This document shows positions 52,065 to 62,137 of a stretch of 64,000 nucleotides of DNA, piece by piece (the first letter of the stretch is position 1; each line of letters begins with the position of its first letter). A program made the position numbers and the translations under genes. The notes under the pieces are model-generated. The model was not told the origin of the DNA. It was given only the letters and a program-made list of their open reading frames with translations, and did no database searches. Source of the stretch: Paralithodes platypus (Eukaryota > Arthropoda > Malacostraca > Decapoda > Lithodidae); the NCBI GenBank assembly GCA_032716605.1, contig CM064480.1, positions 26,774,129 through 26,838,128 on the forward strand, read 5' to 3'.

Positions 52065-54404
52065 GTCCTGGCGTGCTCTGACCGCCTCCATGATAGCTAT
52101 TCTTATATCACCTAAGGACTGAATGGAGTTTTGTAGGAGAAGCCTGTGTGATAGTTCCGTGGCCTTCCGTACATTCTGATCTGAGATGGCCATAATGGTT
52201 CTCGTGAGTGACTGGGCAATCTGGCGACTTACTAATTATTGGGAAAATAGTCTAAGTGCTTTACTGCGTAACTTAAAATCTCTGTCAAATGGGCCGGAGG
52301 AGGAGTACAAAAGGGGTCGCTCAATTCGTAAAGTACGAGTTTGGGGGCTGCCAAGAAATCAAACAAAGACGGCGCCACCCCTCCTTGCCTTATTAACTGA
52401 TAGTGAGGCCCATAAGTGGTTCTCTTGGGGGATCTGATGGGAGGATTTTGAGGTAATGGTGGCTGCGAATTGTTGCACCTCTATTTCCCAGTCAACCCAT
52501 GGACCCGTACCTACCTGCCCCACCTGCAGGACTGGACTGTGGCCTAGATCGAACGCCGGAACTGTATCCAGTTCCAGTGTCAGTGCATTGAAGGACTTTA
52601 TGTCGTTCATGCCGTCCGATCTTGCCCAGTCTGCGAAAAGTCGTGCAGCTGAGGCGGGAGGTAAAGCCGGTGATGCAGAGTATACGAAAAAATCAGCGCT
52701 GTAAACATTGGGTATTGCCTTTATAGTAACATCCAATAACTTTCCTTCTACATCTTTGGCTCTGAGTCTCTTACTCTTACTTACCTCGATGGTCCATTCA
52801 CTAGGGACCGGGAGCTCCCCCGACATGGTTTGCTGTGCCATAGGTGGTTTCTGTGCTATTGCCGGAATCAATGAGCAATCTGGCCCGTACAGGAGAGGCA
52901 TAGGGCCTCTCCTCTGTGGGAGTTTATCCAGAGGGGGAGGAGTAAACATCCATGATAACACGGGCCTTAGAGGTAGTCAAGGAGGCAGGCACTATCGTGC
53001 TACACGCCGTGGCTGATGCCGGATTTACGTTAAGAGGAGGAAAAGAAGCTTGTGAAGATTTAATGGTGGTAGGCTGTAAAGGTCTTACCGTGGAGTCAAT
53101 AGGGGGAGCTACCGGGGTACTGGTGGAAGGACCTGGGGTAGTACAGACATACTGTTGCATAATTTTATGTAAAATCACATTCAGTTCTTCTGCAGTCACA
53201 TATTTACTGTGGGACCCCCTAGTGGATTGAGAGCTCCCTTCATTTTCCTCCTCATTGTTCACTTGTTGAGCCGAGGACAGATACATGTCCTCCTGCTCTC
53301 CAGGTAAGTCTATTACTTCCGGCATTTGTTGCCGGTTTTCAGGTACCTGGTTATCCGGTGGCCAAATGAGATCTGGGACAGACGAGGGGAGGGTGTCTAA
53401 GTTAGTAGTCTCCCCCGTCATGGTCTGATTATCACTAGAGGGATTTAGCTGTGAGGGCGATTGTCTCCAGACTCCCCTGTCCTGTCCTGCAGGTGGTTGG
53501 GTGTCCGGTATTACCTGAGAGTCATCATAACTTTGGCGTGAGCATGTTTGTGAGCCTCTATAGTTCTCGGCTAAAACCCTATTCAACACAATTGGAGAAT
53601 CTTTACGTGCTACATAATTTAGCTTAGGTATTGCAAAAGTAAAGTCATGTGGTTCATTTAAAGACTGGCTATTCACCTCCCTAGGACTCGACTCAGTCCC
53701 CTCCGCTCCTACCTCCGATCTTTGTGAAGTGGAGGGAGAGGCGGAGGGAAGTGGCCTCGACCCCGGCGTAGGCTGGTGACGCGGCATCGTGACATCCTTG
53801 CGGGCACATTTATGTCCTGCACTACTCTGTCGTGAACTAGATTGTTTTGTCGAAGAATCTGAAACCTCCCTCCGCCGTTTTGTCGATCTAGAAGACTCAA
53901 CTGAAGAATGGCGGGATTGTCTATGGGGGGACCGTGATCTCGACCGAGACTTAGTACTCGGGGAGGGGGACCGTCTTCTCTTTGACCGGTCAGGGGGGGT
54001 CTCCTCGGCACTCTCACTGTCGCTACTATTACTACTCACCAGTGCTTTAGACAAGACTTTAGTTTTTTATTTTAGTTTAGTTGACTTGGCCGGAGTTGAT
54101 TTTACGAAAGGAGATTTTATTACTAGATGATCCCACAGGGCCTAATCGTCACAGTGTAATGCCTGATGGGCCACGTCTTTTGCGTACCCATTAAACAAGT
54201 TCTTAATCTCTTTTAAAGCCGCAAGGCATGAAAGGTCTCTCTTGTCGAAGAGCGCCGCTCTTAGTTGTGAGCACATGGCGCAGCGTTTCGACACCCATAA
54301 CCCTCGTGAATGATCGAGGCACTTAACACATTTTATACAAGATTTGTGTGCAAAAACTGGTAATAGAGAGCAGGTAGGAGTAGCGCATTAGTCAAACCGA
54401 GGCA
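52065..54404 (-). pseudogene. DIRS element 3 gag, N-terminal and middle parts
   Basis: From ATG 54404 the zinc-type module of element 1 is present (CATPTC, FAHKSC, CIKCVKCLDHSRGLWV, CAMCSQ) but has a stop at codon 6 and another near 54130. The Ser/Arg-rich region (SKRRRSPSPSTKSRSRSR) and acidic middle are open in 52924-54054; unlike element 1, the frame continues through the linker to RVIMDV. A frameshift near 52930 leads to the globular part (PMPLLYGPD, PALPPASAARLFADW), which ends at 52359 by another frameshift and continues to the TTAA at 52064. Confidence 0.75.
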
Positions 54405-55699
54405 TGATGGAGTTAGGACCTCCCCTGTGCCGTAATCGGCTCACCCAACTGCCGCCTGTACTGCTACTGAAGTGTTGGTATCTGTAAATAGAAATTTCCA
54501 GGAATCAATGCTCATAAGGATAACCTGAGAGGTGTTAACACATCCTACCTCAAGTCCGCCGGAAAATTAGCTATAGCCACTGCTACTCTAACCTTCCGCT
54601 GGACTTGACTAAGAGAACCTTTTAGGTTTCTCCAATTTGTTGAACTGCTTACCTGTGACAAAGTGTCACTGGCCCTTAATAACCTTAAGCGTTCTACTAT
54701 CAATGACTATTTGGACTAGAGAGATAGTAAAAGATCACGCATAGTTGTAAGTTGACTAATTAGTCAGTGTTACCAATGAACTGTGCGCTGGGTGTACTAA
54801 GTTGCCGCGTGAGGCTCTCGGTCAGGGCGAGTTCACTCGGCGGGCCGAGTTATTCCCTGAGAAATCGTATTTCCGCCGGGAAGTTCATGGTTTAGCATAC
54901 CACGCCGGGACATTTGGTAAGTTCCTTACACGTCCGCAGGACGAGAAATGGGCAGCTGGCTTTGAAAGCCGCCAGAAAAACGAACCAAAATTTTCAGAGG
55001 TGTTGACTATCTGTGAAAGTCAGACACCCCCAAAAAACCCACACCAACAGGACGTCTCCTGATTCCCTCTAAACATGTGAAATCTCACATGAAAACTCAG
55101 GGAAACACAATAGGCTATGACATACATGGAATAATATTATTTATCAAATAGTAACCCCTAGCCTTACCCGGAGACCCCTATTGAGGCTGGCCACGAGGCA
55201 TGTAGAAACAGCAGCAAAACAGCAGCTCTCCAACCCCTGAAGACCCAGCAGCCGCAGCACATGGTGAAGAGGCCCACGAGAGGGGCCCACGCGCAGACCC
55301 GGACTCTGGAAGGTTCCATACCACGACGTGTGGCAACCCTTAAACCAGAGCGTCTGCTAAAAACAATAATGCAACTGCCTCATAGAGACGGCCTGAAGCA
55401 TAACCCTGTGTTGAAGTAGCCTCCTAACTAAGTAGTTAAGCAACAGCTAAGGCGCATATGACAATAACATAAACATACATGGTGTGTAGATCCTGGTGGA
55501 CACGAAGCGCCTGTACAAAGTACCCTATTTTAACACTTCCTACGGGCGTACCAATGGGGTAGCCTGTGCTAGCTAATCTAAAACCTTGTTCAATACAATT
55601 CAGATATATACAAATGAGTAAGGACTCACTAGAAGGGAGCAAACGAAGAATGAAGCGGAGCACACTGGCACCCAACCAAACGGGACGACTGCGGGAAGA
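54405..55699 (-). other. DIRS element 3 leader
   Basis: 1.3 kb between gag and the terminal repeat with no gene. TTTCCAGGAATCAATGCTCA near 54497 matches the pre-gag block of elements 1 and 2. CCGCCGGGAA near 54874 echoes their hairpins, but the tandem blocks are missing. Confidence 0.55.
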
Positions 55700-56000
55700 G
55701 GAAGAAGGAATGGCGGCTCAGGGAGAAGCGGCAAGGAACCCCACACAAGAAATCCACGAGATGGAATGCTATAGTATAACAATTATTATGTATATTTTTA
55801 TTTTTTTATATTTTACGAAGGTTTTTTCGTAGAGAGTACCCAATCATAAGACGATTCCATAAGAGAATAAGCATTACCCTTATGACGGATACTTCGTTCT
55901 TCCCCGCGGCGGTAGATTCAAACTGGCTACTGAGGGCGCTTGAATGGAGGCTATTATACTAATAGGCATATCGTCAATGATGGAGGGGCCACTAATAAAT
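55700..56000 (-). repeat. Terminal repeat of DIRS element 3 (5' end)
   Basis: Inverted-complementary to 38883-39175, including TTTTTTCGTAGAGAGTACCC and GGTAGATTCAAACTGGCT; ends GGCCACTAATAAAT. Confidence 0.88.
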
Positions 56001-56642
56001 ACACCTGTGCAACTGGATTGCTGGATTTTGATTCCCTACTGCAGAACTTGACCCGGTTGGTTAAGAAGTTGCTTGAAAGCTCTGGTGGTTTGTACTCTGC
56101 CCTTTTCCGTCGACAATAGCTATAAGGCGACGGATCCGGTACTGAGGGTCAGTTGGAAGAGGCATGGTGCCTTTCAACTGACAGGCACGCGCCCCGGGAG
56201 TTCTATTTATAACCTCGTCCGGATACCTGATTGGTGGACGGCTAACTCTACCACTGCATGTAATTGTTTCTGCGGGGCCCATTGGTTTAGAGAACTTCGT
56301 TGGACTCTTACTCGGGAAGTCAGTCGCTCTATTTTCCTGTGACTTATTTATTTTAGTTAGAGGGGAACTAATTGTGTTTTTACCCTCAGTAAATACTTCT
56401 CTTCCAGTCACCTCTGCTCGGGGACACTCTTCCTCACTACTTTAGGTCTCATTGAAATCTCTCTCGGGGTTTGAAACTTCGCTTTCTGGGTCCGTAGAAT
56501 TATCATCATTAGTAAGTTCTCGGGATCCCCCCTCCCCGCTCGTCGTATCCTCCTCGGTTTCCCAATTTCCCTCTCGTTCTGACCTAGAATGACTCTTGTT
56601 TTGGTCACTAGTAGTATATATAATGTCTAGTTGCCACGGCAT
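56001..56642 (-). pseudogene. ORF remnant of LTR-like element, 5' side of DIRS element 3
   Basis: On the minus strand a single frame from 56642 to the DIRS boundary has only two stops (at about 56443 and 56061). The product is hydrophilic and ends its recognisable part with CSGRVSRPPIRYPDEV, which resembles the (R)SGR-x-(S)RPP-x-RY tail of Ty3/Gypsy-type pol proteins. The same frame resumes beyond the DIRS at 38838. The assignment to an LTR element is tentative. Confidence 0.45.
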
Positions 56643-57828
56643 TAGTTCTTAGCCTCTAGAACTAGAAATTTGCTATGAAATTTGCACTAAAAAAAATGAG
56701 TTTTGAGACTAGTTTTATGTGGAAAAGAATGATAAATATCGATAAATAACGTTAGGGAGATATAAGCATTGTCTAGTTGCCGCGACAGCGGCAACTAGAC
56801 AATCTAGTTTTAAGCCTCTAGATCGATCTAGGTGGGGAGAGCGACCCCCCGGTCCCCTCCCTCTCCCCCCTCACCTGAGGGAGCCAGCCGCTTGGCTGAG
56901 TCTCTCTCTCTCTCTCTCGCTCACCCAGACCTAGCTCTCCCACTCGCCGTCTTTCCTTCTCTCTCTCGCTCGTCCCGCTCACCTTAATACGTTCATTGTG
57001 TATGGGTACGAGGCGATCTCAAGACACCTTAGCTCCCAGTGCACAACGAACCGGATCATGATTATGTCCGCCTGTATTAAATTATGTTGATTTATACCAT
57101 TGCCTATTTTTGTAATAATTGTATTCAGCTAACTATGATCTCAGTAACCATTGATGTAATGAAAATATGAATAGTCTCCTCATACGATTGCACTAGTTCT
57201 GTAGTGCTATTATTTACAACCTGTCAATTAATAATTCAGTCACTACAAGCTTGCTTGCTTTTTATTTATTTTTTTTTTTTTTATTTTTTTTTTATTTATT
57301 TTTTTTATACAGACCATGTGACAATTAAATGAGGAAACAATAATAACACATCTGAATAATGCCAACCTGACTTATAAACACAAATATGAATGTAACCAGA
57401 CGACGATGCTGTTGTTTCAGTGGAATAATGGCTCTTTGAGCAGTATGTATCGCCTTACTAGTGGTTGTCCCCTCACAGGATGGGGGGCGCTGCTCAATAA
57501 ACTCGCCCCTCGGGGCAAAATCAAAATCAATCTCTCTCTCTCTCTCTCCAGAGCTTATAGATAATATTACCGTACATAATTTTTGTTTTCCCATTTATCT
57601 TTTACTTTCGTTTGTCCAGTATATATATATATATATATTAAATCTTTATATAGGTAAGGTAATTGAAAACAAAATTCATATTATAAATGTTTTATTATTA
57701 TTTATTTATTTATTTTTTTGTTACAGCGATACAACTTGTAGGATTAGGATGGTCATCTAGATATATGATATTTGAGTGTCCAGACATGAGGTATTTCTAA
57801 AATAATTGTGTGTGTGTAACTCTCCCCC
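56643..57828. other. Repeat-rich spacer
   Basis: No gene recognised. Holds a perfect hairpin (56768-56803), (CT)n tracts at 56900-56920 and 57533-57550, a T-rich block 57262-57307 and (TA)n at 57618-57638. The block AGGCGATCTCAAGACACCTT near 57010 is related to the dispersed repeat at 1500 and 45615. Confidence 0.6.
56768..56803. repeat. Perfect 16-bp inverted repeat with 4-nt loop
   Basis: ATTGTCTAGTTGCCGC at 56768-56783, loop GACA, then the exact complement to 56803. A partial relative, TGTCTAGTTGCCACGGC, lies at 56624. Confidence 0.95.
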
Positions 57829-58308
57829 ACCATGAGAAAATTACGGAAGCAGGTGTTACTTAACCACATGGAATCGATACTTCGACGTGTAAAGGCGTAG
57901 GCCTTCTGTATATCCGGTGATCCTCTCTCTCTCTCTTTCGTTCGTTTTCTCCTCCCTATCGTGAGAACATTATGGAAGCAGGTGTTAGTAAAGCACAGGG
58001 GATCAATACTTCAATGTGTAAGGGTGTAGGCCTTCTGTATATCTGGTGAGAGATATCTAATTATAATTTCTCCTCCCTATCGTGAGAAAATTACGGAAGC
58101 AGGTGTTACTTAACCACATGGAATCGATACTTCGACGTGTAAGGGCGTAGGCCTTCTGTATTATCCGGTGATCCTCTCTCTCTCTCTTTCGTTCGTTTTC
58201 TCCCCCCTACCGTGAGAAAATTATGGAAGCAGGTGTTGCTTGATCACAGGGAATCGATACTTCGACGTGTAAGGGCGTAGGCTTTCTGTACATCCGGTGT
58301 CGGGGGTG

Positions 58309-58348
<40 letters not shown>

Positions 58349-58390
58349 GTTCGTTTTCTCCCCCCTACCGTGAGAAATATGTGAGGAGGT
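57829..58390 (+). repeat. ~125-bp tandem repeat upstream of the polymerase gene, 4-5 copies
   Basis: Units begin CGTGAGAAAATTACGGAAGC (57830, 57959, 58080, 58209, partial at 58368) and contain GAATCGATACTTCGACGTG and GGCCTTCTGTA, followed by a (CT)n tract of variable length (longest at 58311-58343). The position in front of the TATA promoter suggests upstream regulatory or replication-related repeats, but this is inference. Confidence 0.85.
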
Positions 58391-58705
58391 GTATGGGATA
58401 AGTTCTACGCGTGTTAACCAATCAAGATCCTGGAGACTCACAGTGGGTGGGAGGATAGTTTCAGATCCCTCCCCTTTTTCCTCCCTCTATATGTCTATTA
58501 AGCAATCAGGAGCTTGGATACTTATGCCCCACCCATTATTACACCTCCCCCGCAAATCGCTCATAGGACGATCACTTGGTCACCCTTTTAACGAGTGGTT
58601 ACATATAGATGAACTGCCCCCCTCCTTCTTTGTGAGTGGGTACATATAGATCCACTATTTCCCCCACCCCCTTTCTTACAAAGTCACAACAGCAATACAA
58701 GGGTG

Positions 58706-58740
58706 GTATATAAGCCCTAACTTTCACAGTGTCCTTTCTC
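58706..58740 (+). promoter_or_regulatory. TATA promoter of the DNA polymerase gene
   Basis: GGTATATAAGCC at 58705-58716 with a TTTCACAGT initiator-like site about 25 bp downstream (58732-58740) and the ATG of the polymerase gene at 58800. Spacing is right for a TATA-driven start and a leader of about 65 nt. Confidence 0.6.
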
Positions 58741-58799
58741 TACCAAATAAATGAATATAGTCAAGAGCAGCATGACAATACAGTGTGCTGTACGGTAAC

Positions 58800-60578
58800 A
58801 TGCCGAAATTCAAACCCCCAGAAATTATCGCAGACAACAAACTAATGACACTTGTGAGGTCTGTGAAAAATCTCACAAAGTCACGTGAACATGTGTGTCG
58901 TGGAGGATCAAACCTTTGTGAATTTTGTGGGTTATTGTATGAACAAAAAAACAGTAATCACCCCTGCATACATGAGATTAAGACTTGTGAACAATGCAGC
59001 ATCACATTCGAGATACATAAGGGCCATTTATGCCCCGCGAAGAAGAAATGTTTGATGATATATTGTGTGGTGTGTAATAACCCCTTCACTCAACCTGGAT
59101 GTGCGGGGATTGAGGACAACTCCCCTGATAATCATCGCTGCAACAATCCACTCACATACTCCCTGTGTGGGGATTGCGGGGAATTCTACAATGACCCACT
59201 GCTCGAGCGTATGATGTTTGAAGAGCACTACTCATCAAAAAAGCAAAGTAAGTAAAATCTGTTCTCTCTCACACACACACAGTGTTTTCATGTACATAGT
59301 ATTATAAAAAAAGTAACAAAAATGTGTTGTAATAATCCATGTAGTCATGCTTTCATGATAGTATTTTACTAAGAACCTCCCTTTCTTTCTTCCATAGTAA
59401 ACCCTGGCCCGGATGATAGTGAGGAAGCAGCAACATCAGACGCACCACCCCCACAGAGGTTTAATACTCCACCCCCACCTCCAGATATCGAAACACCTTC
59501 TATAGGAGGTGGGATACAAATGGTGGAGCAAGATGAGCAAGTTTTAGAGATACTCCCCAGTTTTATAGACGGGTATAACAGAGTGTCTTACACCATCCCT
59601 GGAAATACTAAACGTGATCCTCAACTATATCTCATTCAAAATAGAGATTATTTTAAGAATGAGGTGAAAACATACATCCAGTCCCAACAGGGTTTCTCGA
59701 GCACCTTCAAAATCTATGCTAACTTGCAAATGGAATTAGTAACTCCTTCTACCTCCCTTTCAAATAGTCAAGAAACATCAAGTAATGAATCTAGACGAGA
59801 TTTTTTCTTTACCTTCAATAGTAAGATAGTTACCCTTCAGGATGTGGATGTGATGGTTGATAATTGGATTGCTGAATTAGAGAGAAACTTGGCTACCCAT
59901 CTAGAAAACATTGAAGGTTCTGGGGCTATCACAGATCTAGTAACAAAATTTAGTATAAATTACTGCTTATTTGGTGTTCGTTGTGCCTTTGGGGAGACTA
60001 TCAGCCTCCCAACCTATGTCAAAGGAAGGAAGTTTTTGATCAACCCCAGAAGCAACAATGATTGTGTTATACAGTCCTTGGCCACATTTCAGCTCCTTAA
60101 GAGAGGTACTTCTCGGAAACGAGTTTGGGACACCCTAAACAATCCTGAGAGATACAGACAAATGATAGACACATCAAATGTACCCCTACCAGTAACTTGG
60201 AAGGGCTTATCCATGCTTGAGAGAAGGAATAACTTTAACATTAATGTATACTCTCTCAATAGGGATGAATCACACCCAGTAAAGGTAAGAGGTAGAGACA
60301 ATGAGACAAGATTTAGATACTATCTAAACCTCGTCAGAAAAGGTAAACAACCCAATCATGATAAAGTGAACCTACTCCTTCTTGAAGATAAGCACATGTG
60401 TCTTATAACAGACCTCCCCAAATTTGTCAAAAATTTCAGACGTCTCCCAGATCATGTGAATGAGAAATCACTCTGCCCAGTATGTCTAGAATTTCTCCCT
60501 CCCTCCTTAAACTTGGAGCAACATATCTGCCACTGTGAAACCTCCCCCCTACTTAAATTTCACTCCCCTCCTAGTTAA
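58800..60578 (+). CDS. Protein-primed family-B DNA polymerase, N-terminal region (Polinton/Maverick-like), one intron
   Basis: Exon 1 (58800-59247, 149 codons) encodes a Cys-rich region with four zinc-knuckle-like pairs (CEFCGLLY, CEQCSITF, CVVCNNPF, CGDCGEFY). The intron 59248-59397 has donor AAA|GTAAGTAA and acceptor TTCTTCCATAG and is in phase; exon 2 continues to a stop at 60576. Exon 2 first gives a Pro-rich linker (DAPPPQ...TPPPPPD). Then comes the conserved region that precedes the exonuclease in Polinton/adintovirus polymerases (INPRSNNDCVIQSLA, HMCLITDLPKFV, CPVCLEFL...HICHC). These polymerases replicate linear virus-like elements from a terminal protein. Homology runs on past the stop, so the stop is probably a mutation. 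Residue similarity places it in DNA_pol_B_2; the exact lineage is uncertain. Confidence 0.75.
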
Positions 60579-62021
60579 ATCAAGTTTAAATCATATGGGA
60601 AGACATATCCACCTTCCCACCTCTGCTTTTTTCACTTTGATTCATACTGCGAAAGGGTGGGAGGAAAGAAGTCTGTTGTATCTGAGCATCGTGCCCTAGG
60701 TTACAGTTACCTCATAATTGACCGGCATAATCAATCTGTCAAAAAGGGGACATATTTTGGGGTTAATCCGGCAGAACATTTCCTCAGTAAATTGTCATCT
60801 GAATGGGAGGAGATTAAAGCTAGACGCCCCTCCTACCATTAACCTTAACCTTAACCTTAATGAAAAACATGCTTGGGACCAAATAACAAAATGTCAACTC
60901 TGCGAGGATGTGTTCACCAAATAAAATCCCAAAGTTCAACACCATGACCACAGCATTCCCATCAACAACTACATTGGAGCGTATTGTCTTCAGTGTAATT
61001 TCAGGTGTAGGGATAAACTTAGCAATCTAACTTGCATAGCTCATAATATGAGCTATGACTTAGGTTTAGTACTGAAAGAAATGAGAGACTGTGGTCGTGG
61101 TGTACAGGTTCACTGTAAGTCCTCACTTAATTTTTTTCGAGTAAAGGTTGATTATCTCAATTTCATTGACTCCCTTGCTATAATGAATGGGAGTTTAGAA
61201 AATTTAGCTAAGAGTCATATTGCAGCTGGACTCCCCATTCATTTCACACATGAAATGATTAACCACCTCCCAGCAGATATAAGAGAGAATATTGTGAAGG
61301 GGAAACAACACATGTGCTACGACCACATTGATAATCCTGAGCGTGTCAATGAAGAAAACATCCCCCCTATTGAGGCTTTTCATAATACCTTAAAGAATAA
61401 ACCTTTATCAGTGGAGGAATATGAACATGTGCAAATGGTTTGGGATAAAACCAACTGCAGGAATCTCGGGGACTACCTTAGACTCTATTGTGAGATAGAC
61501 GTGGGCCTTTTGGCTGACTTTATCTGGAATATAGGGATACCTTGTCATCTGTCCATAAGCTCGACGTTTCACATTACGTCAGCCTCAGTAGCTATGCCTG
61601 GGATGCTTTCTTGATTAGCACCAAAACCTCACTCAAGCATGTGTATAGCGAACCCCTTTATCGCCTAATTAAACAAAACATACGCGGAGGTTTTACCACC
61701 TGCGTCAGACCAATGTGCATTGCTCATAATAAAGATGTGGATCCTCACTTTAGCGCTAGTACTCAGGATAGCAAGTACCTTCTGTATCTAGATTTTAATG
61801 GTCTGTATGGTCATGCTCAACAAGGTTTACTCCCAACTGGAGAGTTCCAGGAATTAAACACTGAGGAGGTGAAAAGGTTTTTGGATTATGGAATACCCAA
61901 CCACCCCACTGACGGGGAGTTTGGGTATTGGTTTCATTGTGATGTGAAAGATATTTCACATGATGTAGCTAGGAGAACTGATGAATTCCCCTTATCTCTT
62001 TCACATTTGACAGTCACATAG
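60579..62021 (+). pseudogene. Family-B DNA polymerase, exonuclease and palm-A region, broken
   Basis: Continues the polymerase in three frames. The Exo I position near 60638 reads HFDSYCE where DxE is expected, so it may be mutated. Exo II HNMSYD is at about 61042-61059 and Exo III YCEIDVG near 61487-61507. Frameshifts occur near 60840 (at an AACCTT simple repeat) and near 61540. Palm motif A, LYLDFNGLYGHA near 61780, is typical of Polinton enzymes (followed by LLPTGEF). Motifs B and C are missing because homology stops near 62021 at the A-rich 3' end of the next element. No capsid, integrase or ATPase gene is visible nearby. Confidence 0.75.
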
Positions 62022-62029
62022 GAAATGCT

Positions 62030-62137
62030 CTCACTTTTTTATTTTTTATTTTTTTTCTATGTGAGTGAGGGAGGCAAAAGGCAGAACTGCCTATAGCGAG
62101 TGCCTCCCCCAAAGTTGAAAGAGTGACAGGGCCAAAA
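62030..62137 (-). mobile_element. 3' untranslated end of the non-LTR element
   Basis: On the minus strand the reverse-transcriptase gene is followed by CACTCGCTATAGGCAGTT (62102-62085), GCCTCCCTCACTCACATAG and an A-rich tail (plus-strand T-rich 62036-62058). The tail abuts the truncated polymerase, so the element was inserted there. Confidence 0.65.

Larger units (their letters stand above)
38839..56000 (-). mobile_element. DIRS element 3, split by two TTAA insertions
   Basis: The ends TATAGGTTTGATTCCCGG (38839) and GGCCACTAATAAAT (56000) match element 2. Terminal repeats lie at 38839-39175 and 55700-56000 and the internal complementary region at 39245-39350. After removing a 477-bp MITE (40440-40916) and an 8.4-kb piggyBac (43652-52060) the element is about 8.3 kb, close to element 1, with gag, RT/RNase H and recombinase in order. 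All three genes carry lesions beyond the insertions. No target duplication is visible (flanks CACAAAT and ACACCTG). Confidence 0.9.

Noticed and set aside
60838..60862. (AACCTT)n as a telomeric repeat
   Set aside because: Only about four copies, the period is six and not the arthropod pentamer, and it lies inside the polymerase reading region.
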